From positions 15,052 through 54,904 of the forward strand of contig JBBBWG010029110.1 in the NCBI GenBank assembly GCA_037176905.1: DNA of 39,853 bases, written 5' to 3'. The notes under the pieces are model-generated. The model worked only from the letters and a program-made list of their open reading frames with translations, was not told where the DNA came from and made no database searches. Made by a program: the position numbers and the translations under genes. The stretch is from Azolla pinnata. Lineage: Eukaryota; Streptophyta; Polypodiopsida; Salviniales; Salviniaceae. Of the stretch, positions 21,501 through 31,088 are shown piece by piece; position 1 is the stretch's first letter, and every line of letters starts with the position of its first letter.

Positions 21501-22958
21501 TCTCTGGCATAAATGTTGACTGCCTACAGAAGTCCACAAGGGCCTCCATAGCGACTTCCTGTTGTTGATATGAGGCTCCATATTTCCCTTGGGCTAGCCG
21601 GATTATCACACATGAAAAGAATGCTTCCAATTGTAGCTTCAAATAAGACCTGAGGTGGTGATAAAGGTTGAGGACGATGCTACAAACCATTGAGAAAATG
21701 AGTGGGTTCATAGTGGAGAGGCCTAGTTGCATGAGGAATCGAAAAAGATCATCTTGTACAAGAGCAATTAACTCTGGATGGCATCCAAATGATGAGCCTC
21801 CCAACTCAACTGCCGAATTGATCAAACCAAGAGCAAAAAGTGGAACATCTTCATCAATCGCAAGCAGGCTTTGACCACTTATTATCCCAGAGTCAACGAT
21901 GTTCAAAAGAGAGCATAGATACCGGAATATCTCCAGGACGCCCACTATTCCATATGGTTCGATGATTGGGTGCACTCTGTTTCCTAAAGAAGATTCAGGA
22001 ATTTGGCCATTTTCTTCTCTTTGTTCGTGTAAATCGCCACTAGGCCTAGCTGCGGCGCCATCTGAGTTTGGAGCAAAATGGGAGTCATGACCATTGGTAG
22101 AAGCATTGCTCGCGTCATTGATATCTTCTACAGGCGCCATGTTTGCCGTATCACTCTGCAAAGGTCCAAAAGATTGAAAAGGGAATGTGGAAAGATCTTA
22201 AGTCGAAAAAAAACCCTTTTACATAAATACGAGGTTTGATATGTGAGATGAAAAACTTGGATAAAAATCCAGGTACAAACCTCGTGAGGCACAGTGCCAG
22301 AGTTCATCAAAAGCTTGAGAGAAGAGTCGAGGTCGGGCAAGTGGGCGAATATCATTCGGACAATTTCGTGCATGCTATGGCGTGCCGTTCTTTGAAGGAG
22401 TTCCCCCTTGCTAACAGCCTGATGAACTACTCGGAAGCACGTATTAACGACGAGGCAGACATCGCGATTGCTGATCAAATCCGAGGCCGAATGCTTCATG
22501 ACAGCGACGAGAACTTGCAAGACCTTCATGAGGACCGCTTCTTCGGATGCAAGATCGGTGATTTCGAATCGGCAGCTGGTGACCGCATCCACGATGTCGT
22601 GGATCGCTTCGGCGACATGGGCAGTGTGGGAATCGAAGATCTCTAGAACCAATATCTTATAGACGGCGGAGAGAGCAACTCCGGTGATGGCAGCTCCGGT
22701 TTCATCGGACCTTATCACGTCGAGGAACGGCGTGAGGTAGAGGGAAGGATTGATCTTCGGCCACGGTTGGGACCAATTGAACATGCTCCGCCGCAATGCT
22801 TTCAGTGCATATACCAGCGAATGCTCCATCTGCTCCGTCTCCCCGCCCATATATCTACCTGCCCATCTCGCATTCCTCCTCATCACCGCTAACACTGCTC
22901 CGATTTCCGAGTTCACCATGCATGCCAATGCCGCGCTGCTTCTAGCGAGCTTCTTCAT
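18568..22958 (-). CDS. GNOM-type ARF guanine-nucleotide exchange factor (GBF class)
   Basis: A large ARF-GEF that activates ARF GTPases at Golgi or endosomal membranes. GNOM controls recycling and polar placement of PIN auxin carriers, and GNL1 acts in ER-Golgi transport. Two exons, 22958-22281 and 22155-18568, join in phase 0 and give 1421 residues (Arabidopsis GNOM is 1451). The DCB domain is in exon 1 (VLAVMRRNARWAGRYM, FLDVIRSDETGA, SCRFEITDLASEEAVLMK). The HUS box is NFDCDITCGNIFEDL. The SEC7 domain starts near residue 530 and has the catalytic Glu in FRLPGEAQKIQR (about residue 650). It also has SLIMLNTDQHN, whose Met corresponds to the position that makes GNOM brefeldin-sensitive (Leu in resistant GNL1). 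HDS helices follow to the stop. The long frame starts after an AG acceptor at 22156-22157. The start at 22958 is the first ATG of exon 1. Confidence 0.95.
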
Positions 22959-23269
22959 CTCTCCCGTCCTTTTTCTCCTTTTCCTCCCGTCTTGTTCGGT
23001 GTGTCTATGTGGTTCGAATCACATGTAGGTATGCAGAGTTTCCCCCATCTTTTCTCGTGTTGAAACGGAAGGAAAAACGGAAGAAGGGAGAACAAGGGCT
23101 ACTTATCTGGCGAGCGTTTCATGAGGCAATTGTGTGTTGGATCTGCCCCCCCTGTTGAAGGCAAAGAACCGTGAGAAGAAAGAAAAATGCAGACGGCTTT
23201 CCACAAAATTGCTGAAGAAGAGAGGACGATGGAAGAGAGCATCCGTTGCGTCCTCCATGAGCAAGATTC

Positions 23270-23345
23270 AGGAAGAAAACCCTAGAAGCAGAAGAAGCAG
23301 AAGAAGAAGAAGAAGAAAGAATCAGAGGACGGGGAAGAGCAGAGG
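23270..23345. repeat. GAA/GCA triplet tract upstream of the GNOM-type gene
   Basis: AGAAGCAGAAGAAG-type triplets lie about 310 bp upstream of the GNOM-type ATG; on the gene's sense strand they read TTC. They may be leader or promoter sequence. Confidence 0.7.
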
Positions 23346-23430
23346 ATCTTACCAGTGGAATCAGACGGAGAAAGCAGAGTCGAGGAAGCAGGGCATTCTC
23401 CATTTCCTGTTTTCTATTTTTGTGAAGAGG

Positions 23431-23913
23431 GGTAGGAACAGGGGAATATACAGCTCTCCATGTGAAGAAGAAGAAGAAGAAGAAGAAGAAGAGAAAAGAA
23501 GAAAAACACAACACATGGAGAAGAAGAAGAAGAAGAAGAAGAAGAGAAACAATGAATTTTGGGGTTTGAAGTCATTGCAAATTCTTTGGGAGAAAAACAA
23601 ACCAAATGCATTTCTAGTGTGCTAAGTATATGTATGGATGTGTGTGTATATGTGAGATGGAATGCATTTGATGGGTAGGAACAAGGGGAAAATACAGCTC
23701 TCCATGTGAAGAAGAAGAAGAAGAAGAAGAAGAAGAAGAAGAAGAAGCAGAAAAGAAGAAAAACACAAGTCAAGAAGCAGCAGAAGAAGAGAAACAAAGA
23801 ATTTTTTGGGTTTCAAGTCATAGCGAATTCTTTGAGGATAAAACAAACCAAATGCATTTCTGGAGTGCAAGTAGATGTATGGATGTGTGTGTATGTCAGA
23901 TGGATGCATTGAT
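23431..23913. repeat. 243-bp tandem duplication containing GAA arrays
   Basis: Two head-to-tail copies start at 23431 and 23674. Each begins GGTAGGAACA.GGGGAA, passes through TACAGCTCTCCATGTG and a variable (GAA)n array, then GAATTTT.GGGTTT and AACAAACCAAATGCATTTCT, and ends GATGG.ATGCATT.GATGG. The copies differ by scattered substitutions and by GAA array structure, so the duplication is not recent. It lies in the divergent interval between GNOM and Lhcb5. Confidence 0.88.
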
Positions 23914-24560
23914 GGATGATGCGATGTAGAAGAATAGAGCCCAATCACAGCCGATTGTATTAATCGACGCCCGCTTATATCCCAAGGCCAGATGAAACTG
24001 CATCAGAACTGCTATTGCAGTGCTTTGGGAAATCTCGTGTCCTTCCATGATCAGAATTGTTGTCGAGCTGAACCGAATTCTCCATACAACAGATGCGTCG
24101 AACAAGTGTGAAAATCCATAAATCACGGCGGCGAGAACTTCGTCCTCGTCGAAGGAGATGATACAAGTCTAGAGGCACAGAGAGTCGAGGCCATCGAGCA
24201 TTGCTTATGCGGAAGGTTTACGGGGCCTATAACTTTAGGGAACTAGTTTTGTCAAAAGGCTGAGCTCATCGGTTTGAAGGGGTAAAAACAAAGTGGCAAA
24301 GTGATCATCCGAGGTGCCAAAATAAACCCATATGGTCATTAGACAAGTGTGAAAAAAAAAAAAACACTTAGTGGCGGAGAGAGCCCTAGAAGTTTAACTT
24401 ACATAAACGAGAGCAGATGCCTGTGCATTATAAAAAGTTTCGAGGTGTAGTAATAATCCAAGGTAAATATTCGGTAGTATGGGACACGGAGAGCGATTCG
24501 CATTCGTCTTCTGTCTTTTTGCTCAGGAGTATTCGGCGCGGTTCATCACCCTTTGATCCA
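23914..24560. other. divergent spacer, no gene seen
   Basis: This is unique sequence with only short frames. A poly-A run lies at 24353-24364. No coding signature was recognised. Confidence 0.55.
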
Positions 24561-24579
24561 TTCTCTTCTCTCCGAAGGC

Positions 24580-24852
24580 CCAAACCCTAAATTGGCAAGA
24601 ACCCTAAACTGGACGAAACCCTAAACCCACCCTAAACCCTAAGCTGACTGAAACCCTAAACTGGCCGAAACCCTAAACTGGCCGAAACCATAAACTGGCC
24701 GAAACCTTAAACTGGCCGAAACCGTACACCCTAAACCCTAAACCCTAAACTGGCCGAAACCCTAAACTGGCCCAAACCGTACACCCTAAACCCTAAACCC
24801 TAAACCCTAAACCCTAAACCCTAAACCCTAAGCTGACCAAAACCCTAAACTG
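24580..24852. repeat. CCCTAAA telomere-like array with CTGGCCG spacers
   Basis: Two forms of repeat are mixed: pure CCCTAAA heptamers (the longest run at about 24783-24830) and a composite unit AAACCCTAAACTGGCCG repeated many times with small changes. The array ends about 460 bp upstream of the Lhcb5 ATG. AAACCCTA is also the telobox motif found in promoters of plant translation and replication genes. Confidence 0.93.
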
Positions 24853-25017
24853 GGACGATCGCGGAGCCAGATTGCTGTTTTTTCCGAGCCTCGGGAAAAT
24901 CGCGGAGGGCAGATTGCTGTTAACGGTGAGCAGTACCGGGGAATTCTTCACAAGGCCGTGGAGCGGCATCGTGAATCACAGCGGAGATTCCTCGTGCGCG
25001 CGATGCTCGGGATCGCG

Positions 25018-25024
25018 TATAAAA
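25018..25024 (+). promoter_or_regulatory. candidate TATA box (TATAAAA)
   Basis: A good TATA match lies 290 bp upstream of the Lhcb5 ATG. Using it would place the CCGTAT hexamer tract and the ACGT elements inside the leader, which would be unusual. A more downstream TATA-less start is the alternative. Confidence 0.4.
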
Positions 25025-25059
25025 TCGATCGTTCGCAGCCGCCGGTGTACAAAGGGCTC

Positions 25060-25113
25060 CGTATCCGTATCCGTATCCGTATCCGTACGTGGACCCGTAT
25101 CCGTATCCGTATT
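25060..25113. repeat. (CCGTAT)n hexamer repeat upstream of Lhcb5
   Basis: CCGTAT units run in two blocks separated by ACGTGGAC. They lie between the candidate TATA box and the ACGT elements. Confidence 0.9.
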
Positions 25114-25163
25114 TGCGTATGCTATCTTGAACGTATGGAGAGGATTGGGCAAAGTGGGATGGC

Positions 25164-25208
25164 GACCAATAGGATGGCGCGGAGCTGACGTGGCATGCTG
25201 ACGTGGCA
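25164..25208 (+). promoter_or_regulatory. CCAAT box and twin TGACGTGGCA elements of the Lhcb5 promoter
   Basis: CCAAT (25166-25170) is followed by two tandem copies of GCTGACGTGGCA (25184-25195 and 25197-25208) at 13-bp spacing. TGACGTGG is a C-box/G-box hybrid with an ACGT core. It is the class of site bound by plant bZIP factors such as HY5 and GBFs in light-regulated genes. The elements end 105 bp before the start codon. Confidence 0.6.
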
Positions 25209-25227
25209 GGCAACCATATCCACACAG

Positions 25228-25295
25228 AAGGAAGAAGAAGAAGAAGAAGAAGAAGAAGAAGGAAAGAAGAAGAAGAAGAAGAAGAAGAAGAAGAC
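25228..25295. repeat. GAA array in the Lhcb5 leader
   Basis: Two runs of GAA/AGA triplets separated by GGAAAG lie directly before the Lhcb5 start codon and probably form most of the 5'UTR. Confidence 0.85.
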
Positions 25296-25313
25296 ACAGA
25301 GAGCTTCCCAGCC

Positions 25314-28283
25314 ATGGCTGCCCTCGCCGGCTCTTCTCTTCTCGCTCGCCCTGAGATCTTCGGCCAAGCTCTAGCTGCTTCTCCCTCCTCCTCCTCCTCC
25401 TCCTCCTCCTCTTCTTCTTCTTCTTCTTCTTCTTCTTCCCCATCCAAGGTTGTTGCCCTCTTCGGCAAGAAGAAACCTGCCAAAGCTCCTGCTCCCTCCA
25501 AGGCCCCCAAGGCCGCCCCCAAGTCCCCCGCCAACGAAGAGCTCGCCAAGTGGTATGGTAAGAAGCACCCTCTCCCTCTGCCCCTCGGTCGTTGCTTCGC
25601 CGATCGCTGTTCTGACCCCTGTGTCTTTTTGCTTGCTCCTCCGTGGGGGGGTTGGTTCCTCTCTTCGCAGGTCCCGACCGCAGAATCTACCTTCCCGAAG
25701 GCCTCTTAGCCAAATCCGAAATACCCGAATACCTTATCGGCGAGATCCCCGGCGAGTAAGGCCTGAAATGCTTGCGAAACATGAACAATGCGCTGATTCA
25801 CAAATGCATACTTTAACAATCATACATACTCTAGATGCACACATGCATGCACAGATTACGTCTGTTGAAAATACTCTAGATGCACACATGCATACACAGA
25901 TCGCATCTGGTGAAATTACACATATACATATTGGTTGGCTACTAAGCACCCTAGATCGGACAGACTCACGCATATGCTTACAAATACTTTGTGCGGTGAT
26001 GCCTACCACTTATTTTGGGTAATGGGCTTACATTATTCTTTTGTGTGTTTTTTCAGCTATGGATTCGACCCCTTCGGCCTTAGCAAGAAGCCAGAGGACT
26101 TTGACAAGTATGTGGAATAATCATACTTTTTATTTTTAAGTTTCTCGTGGGCATTCATTTGGTTGAATTGATCGATCGTATGAGTTTCGTAAAAGATTGA
26201 ACGAACTATCCCTACACCAACTACGATCTTTTATCATGTAGATCTATTTGCGTCGCATTTAGGGAATGTAGATTAGGAGCATGGCATGATGAGCATGAAA
26301 AGATAGCTTGGGTCTGGGCATTGCTCGGTCTATGCGATTGGGCACCAACTGAAGATGTTGTGAGCATATAGCACAGAAAAGCAACTCCAATGTTCTGGTT
26401 ATTCCTCACAGCACTGGGATGAATTTACACCCAATCCATGGGAAGTTGCAATGGCATGTATGTGCGACATTTAAGCGAATCAGATGAGAATCATCGTGTG
26501 AAGCTTTAATGGCATGTACGTGTGACATTTAGGAAAATCCGATGTGAATCATCTTGTGAAATTTTAATGGCATGTACCTGCAACATTTAGGCAAATCAGA
26601 TGAACATCATCGTGTGAAAGCTGCAATGGCATGTATATGTCACATTTAGGCAAATCAGATGAGAATCATCACGTGAAATTTCAATGGCACGGATGCGCAA
26701 CCTTTAGGTAAAATCTGATGAGTATCATCACGCGAAAGTTGCAATGGCATGAGTGTGCAACATTTAGGAAAATCAGATGAGCATCGTCACGTGGAAGTTG
26801 CTGTGGCACTCATGCGCGACATTTAGGCAAATCTGACAAGCATCATCATGGAGAAGTTGCAACGTTCAGGCATTTATTCATTGGGATATGCATTGTTAAT
26901 CAATGTGGGATCTGCATTGTCAATCAATGTATGTGGGTGGTACTGAAGATTGAGGAGCACTCTGGTACAGAATGTTTTTTTAAAACATTACGGTAATATG
27001 ACGGCATGTTTCTGGTATTTTACTCGAACCAGGTACCAGGCATACGAGCTCATCCATGCAAGGTGGGCTATGTTGGGAGCTGCAGGATTTATCCTGCCCG
27101 AAGCGTTCAACAAATTTGGGGCCACATGTGGGCCTGAAGCTGTATGGTTCAAGGTATACAAGCAAGGCTCTTGTTGAATGAATGTTTTGCTCCAAAATAG
27201 ACCACCATTTTATGCTTGCCTTTGATTTTGGGATATATCTACAGACCGGCGCACTGCTGCTCGACGGTGGATCTCTCCAATACTTTGGGGCCACGATCCC
27301 GATCAATCTTGCGGTTGCTGTGATCGCCGAAGTGGTCCTTGTGGGTGGTGCAGAGTACTACCGATCCTCGAACCAATTGGTAAGGGCCATATCTCTCACT
27401 CTTGGCTTTCCGATTCATGCCTTTGCCAGCGGTTCTCTTGTTCTTTAGAAAGGTGTACATTGTTGCGATATAGATGGGTTTCCATAGGGCATTTCGGTAC
27501 AGATATAAGTAGCATCTCCCCGATTTCCTGCAAGGGGTGCCACCAAACTACGCAGGATGCTGGAGCTTTCCCTACTCTGCTAACCGATTCTTAACTACTA
27601 ACTACACCGGAGCTGATGAGCACTAACTACTAACATTTTGGACATAATGTTGATGATGACCAAAGGATTTGTTGGTTGTTGCCCCTTTTTGTGTCCCTAT
27701 TGCCATTGTTTGTTTCTCTTCGAGCTTGTCATCGCGACATAGACCTTCTCCACCCTTTTTGTTTCCCATGAAAGAAACTCCTCCTTCCCTGTCGCATCGT
27801 TTGGATATGGGATTCGGCATGCACGAAACAGATAATCCGCCACAGTACCGTGCATGTCTTCCTAAGTTTTTCTTTTTCCTTTTTTTCTTTTTTTTCCTGG
27901 TGTTTGACATGATGAGCTGATCGATGCGATAGTGCATCAAAGGCACATGGTATATCTGTATAAATGAAACCGATCGATGTTGGTGGTGATGACTGAGTCG
28001 GGGTTTGTTTTGGTTGATCGAACAGGGTCTGGATCGCCTTCATCCGGGTGGACCATTCGACCCATTGGGCTTGGCCAAGGACCCGGAGCAGTTTGCTCTG
28101 CTGAAGGTGAAGGAGATCAAGAACGGGAGGCTGGCGATGTTCTCCATGCTTGGCTTCTTCTTGCAAGCCTATGTCACGGGCGAGGGCCCGATCGAGAACC
28201 TGTCTTCGCACCTCAGCGATCCCTTCGGCAACAACCTCCTCACCGTCATCCAAGGAACCGCGGAGAGAGTTCCTAGCTTGTAA
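25314..28283 (+). CDS. LHCB5: chlorophyll a/b-binding protein CP26 (Lhcb5)
   Basis: This is a minor monomeric antenna of photosystem II in the thylakoid membrane, linking LHCII trimers to the core. Six exons join in phase: 25314-25557, 25671-25755, 26057-26107, 27033-27153, 27245-27379 and 28026-28283, giving 297 residues. The transit peptide contains a run of about 19 Ser. The mature part has [35 protein letters not shown], the first membrane helix with [15 protein letters not shown], the CP26-like [32 protein letters not shown], and the third helix [17 protein letters not shown]. It ends [17 protein letters not shown]. The [17 protein letters not shown] and LLTVI.GTAER matches single out Lhcb5 among Lhcb proteins. 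The ATG at 25314 directly follows the GAA leader. Introns 2 and 3 contain tandem repeats. Confidence 0.96.
25382..25440. repeat. TCC/TTC triplet tract coding poly-Ser in the Lhcb5 transit peptide
   Basis: A (TCC)n block is followed by a (TTC)n block, both read as Ser codons (TCC then TCT) in the Lhcb5 frame. The tract lengthens the transit peptide (residues about 24-43). Its unit is a triplet, so length changes keep frame. Confidence 0.9.
25824..25916. repeat. two tandem ~46-bp units in Lhcb5 intron 2
   Basis: ACTCTAGATGCACACATGCA is followed by CACAGAT and TCTG.TGAAA, and the unit is then repeated once with few changes. It lies within the 301-bp intron 2. Confidence 0.85.
26443..26865. repeat. 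58-60-bp minisatellite in Lhcb5 intron 3
   Basis: Seven units plus a fragment have the shared block (A/G)TGGCA starting at 26451, 26509, 26567, 26626, 26684, 26744 and 26803. Each unit also has ACATTTAGG, AAATC.GATGA and ATCATC.CGTG. GATGA..ATCATC is a short inverted repeat, so each unit could form a small hairpin. The array fills nearly half of the 925-bp intron. Confidence 0.92.
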
Positions 28284-29039
28284 AACAAGATGATGATGAT
28301 GATGATGATGATGGTGAAGAAGAAGAATTCCGGAAGCAAAAGAACAGCCCCAATCGGCTTCTGACCCACAAAAGAACAGCATTATGTCTCTTGCATCGAT
28401 CCGATCCATCCTTCCAATGTCCTTGTGTTCTTGTTAGGGATTAAGGAGAAACATGTTTATGTACATCATCGATGATTGTTGTTGTCGTCGTCGTCGTCTT
28501 TTCTTTTTTCGGTTCTGATCCCTTCTTCTTTTCCTTTTGTCTTGCTCTTTTGTAATGCCTCCAGAAGTGTCCCCAGTCAGTCTTTGTTCCTTCATGTAAT
28601 GAGAGAGCCTTGCTGCTGCTGTTGTATCCAGAGATGCTTATTTCACCTCCTTATGTCTCTTGCTCTTCTTGCTTTTGCAAATGGCGAGCAACCCTAAAAT
28701 CCGGATCGAGGCGGAATCCGAGACTGAATCTCTTGTTTGCGACACGGGGACGGAATCGCGAGGCTATGAGCAGCAGGGAGAGCACCGGAGAACCCTAAAC
28801 CTTACAACTCCAAACCCTAAAAACCCGACAGCAGCAAGAGAGCATAGGCAAGGCCTCTACAGCGAAGAATCGGAAACCCTAAATCTAGTTAAGAAAGCCA
28901 CGCTAAGAAAAGAAAAGAAAAAGAAAAAAACAAAACAAAAACCTGGAACGGAATCACGAGGCTATCAGGAGCAAGAGCAGCGGAAGAAGCATGAGCCACA
29001 TATATAATCTTTAAGCTCCAAACCCTAAAAAGCCTGAAG

Positions 29040-29370
29040 AATCAGAAACCCTAAACCTAGTCAAGCATGCATAGCATGGCAAGGCTTATATAGCAAAGAA
29101 TCAGAAACCCTAAATCTAGTCAAGCCTGCATAGCATGGCAAGTCTTATATAGCAAAGAATCAGAAGCCCTAAATCTAGTCAAGCCTGCATAGCATGGCAA
29201 GTCTTATAGAGCAAAGAATCAGAAGCCCTAAATCTAGTCAAGCCTGCATAGCATGGCAAGTCTTATATAGCAAAGAATCAGAAGCCCTAAATCTAGTCAA
29301 GCCTGCATAGCATGGCAAGGCTTATAGAGCAAAGAATCAGAAGCCCTAAATCTGGTTAGGGCAAAGAAAG
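29040..29370. repeat. 59-bp minisatellite downstream of Lhcb5
   Basis: Five full units start at exactly 29040, 29099, 29158, 29217 and 29276, with a partial unit at 29335. The core is AATCAGAAGCCCTAAATC, then TAGTCAAGCCTGCATAGCAT, then GGCAAG.CTTATA.AGCAAAG. Units are over 90% alike by eye, and each carries a CCCTAAA telobox-like word. A diverged single unit lies at about 28867-28900, and one more lies in the inverted remnant near 1775-1830. Confidence 0.96.
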
Positions 29371-29394
29371 ATTTAAGGAAAAAATTTGGTTAAG

Positions 29395-29475
29395 ATCCTA
29401 AGCACGGATGCTTAGGATAGCCTTAACACTGATGTGTTGATTAGAAAGCCCGAAGGCTTTTCCCGTCCTTATCGA
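29395..29475. other. cluster of three adjacent short inverted repeats
   Basis: TCCTAAGCA/TGCTTAGGA with a 4-nt loop, AACAC/GTGTT with a 4-nt loop and AAAGCC/GGCTTT with a 3-nt loop follow each other directly after the 59-bp array. They could fold into consecutive hairpins in RNA or single-stranded DNA. I do not recognise a known RNA family. Confidence 0.5.
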
Positions 29476-30289
29476 GGGAGATGCTAACCGGCTCTCCTTC
29501 CATCGAACACATCTCTGAGTCGCCTCAAGAATCATATATATATGCAAAAGAAAGTTTGAAGCTTTTGTATGTGGGATAATCACACACTTTTGCTTTTTGA
29601 GAGCCTTTCTTCAAGCAAGCCAAATGACTTTGGTTTAAGAGAATGATTTCTATGTATATATATATATAGAATTGCCTCAGCCAAATGGGTTTTAGGTTTT
29701 GGTGTGTGTAGTGTTTTTGCTGTTTAGGGTTCTTTCTAGGGTTTTGTTCGAGCTCTGAGGCTGGCCCCTCTGGAGCTGAGATTCTCGACATGTGTAAATA
29801 ACCATGACGTTTGTTCATACCGCTGATGATCTGGAACATGGGTATTCTCACCGGGGAGCAGTTATGCATTGAATTCCGCCGTACGGGGTATCGGCTCAAA
29901 TCTCGAATTATAACCATGATGGATCCATCTCAACCATTGATTGGTGGCGAGGCGAGCAGCTGCTGATAGATGGAGAGAGCGCTCGGCGAAGTCTTCCGCC
30001 GGATCCTCGTGCTGTAAATATAGCGAAACAACGACCGCGGCGATGATAGAGTTACTTCAGCGGCGTAAATCGCTACGCATCTGCCACCGAAATCATTTCT
30101 GTGCTCGTGCTTGAAACAAATGCTTCACATGTACATATGCAGGTTAAAAAAAAGTGGGGAGGGGTGTTTCGACACGTTCCCTTGCGTCGAGCATCGACAA
30201 TGCCTGCCATCGTTCCGTGCAGACAAGCAACAACTGAGCCTGACAGAACCCCGCCTACTTGGGAAGTTAAAAGGCTACGCTGAGAAAAA

Positions 30290-30930
30290 CATAACAGAAT
30301 AGAGCAGAGCAGAAGAAAACCGAGCAAAACATCGCGGAACAGAGACGAGCAGAACAAATCAAGACAGATCAGTTACAGACGAAAGCAGTGCAAAGACAAG
30401 ATCGGATCTAGATTAGAACGGAACGGAACAGAGCGGAGAGCAGAACAAAGAACTGGGGCCGAAATGAGTCGAGCAATGCAGAGCCAGAGCGAACGAAAGC
30501 AGCGCGAAACGAACCGGAACTGAAATGAATCGAACAGAGCAGAGCAGATCGGATCAGGAGGGAGCAAAGCGAAACGAATTGGAATTGAAATGAGAAACTG
30601 AGCAGAGCAGATCAAAGCAGATCAAATGAGAACAGAGCGGAGCGAAGCGAATCGAAGCTGAAATGAACCGGGCAAAGCAGAGCGGAGCAGATCGGGTCAG
30701 GAACAGAGCAGAGCAAAACGAATCGGAATCTGAAATGAGACCGAACGGAGCAGATCAAAACAGAGCGGAGCGGAGCAGATCAGATCAGATCACAGCGGAG
30801 CAAATAAGATCAGATCAGATCACAGCGGAGCAAATAAGATCAGATCAGATCACAGCAGAGCAAATCAGATCAGATTAGATCACAGCAGAGCAAATCAGAT
30901 CAGATTAGATCACAGCAGAGCGGAATCAAA
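30290..30930. repeat. purine-rich GAGCAGA array ending in a 30-bp tandem repeat
   Basis: The first part (30290-30780) is a diverged repeat of GAACAGAGCAGAGCAGATC, GAATCGGAA and TGAAATGA words. The end is regular: five 30-bp units at 30781, 30811, 30841, 30871 and 30901 of the form CAGATCAGATCACAGCGGAG followed by CAAATAAGAT. The plus strand is strongly depleted in T. Open frames across it are by-products. Confidence 0.92.
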
Positions 30931-31088
30931 AAAGAGAAAAAAAAAGAGAGAAAAAAAAAGAGGGGAAAAAAAAAAACAGGACAAAATGAATTTGAGCACG
31001 TGCTGCAGCTGGCGCTTGGTCTTCTCCTTTCTCTCTCTTCCCCTGTTTTCCGCACGTGCCGTTTCTCTCTCTAGACACGTGACCGAAA

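Noticed and set aside
23119-23948. Phe/Ser-rich minus-strand frames between GNOM and Lhcb5
   Set aside because: They read TTC arrays only and repeat with the tandem duplication.
29395-29520. Possible organelle-derived insertion or known structured RNA
   Set aside because: The hairpins are real, but I could not match the sequence to a tRNA, snRNA, 7SL or snoRNA box pattern. The partial match to the inverted remnant suggests ordinary Lhcb5 flanking DNA.
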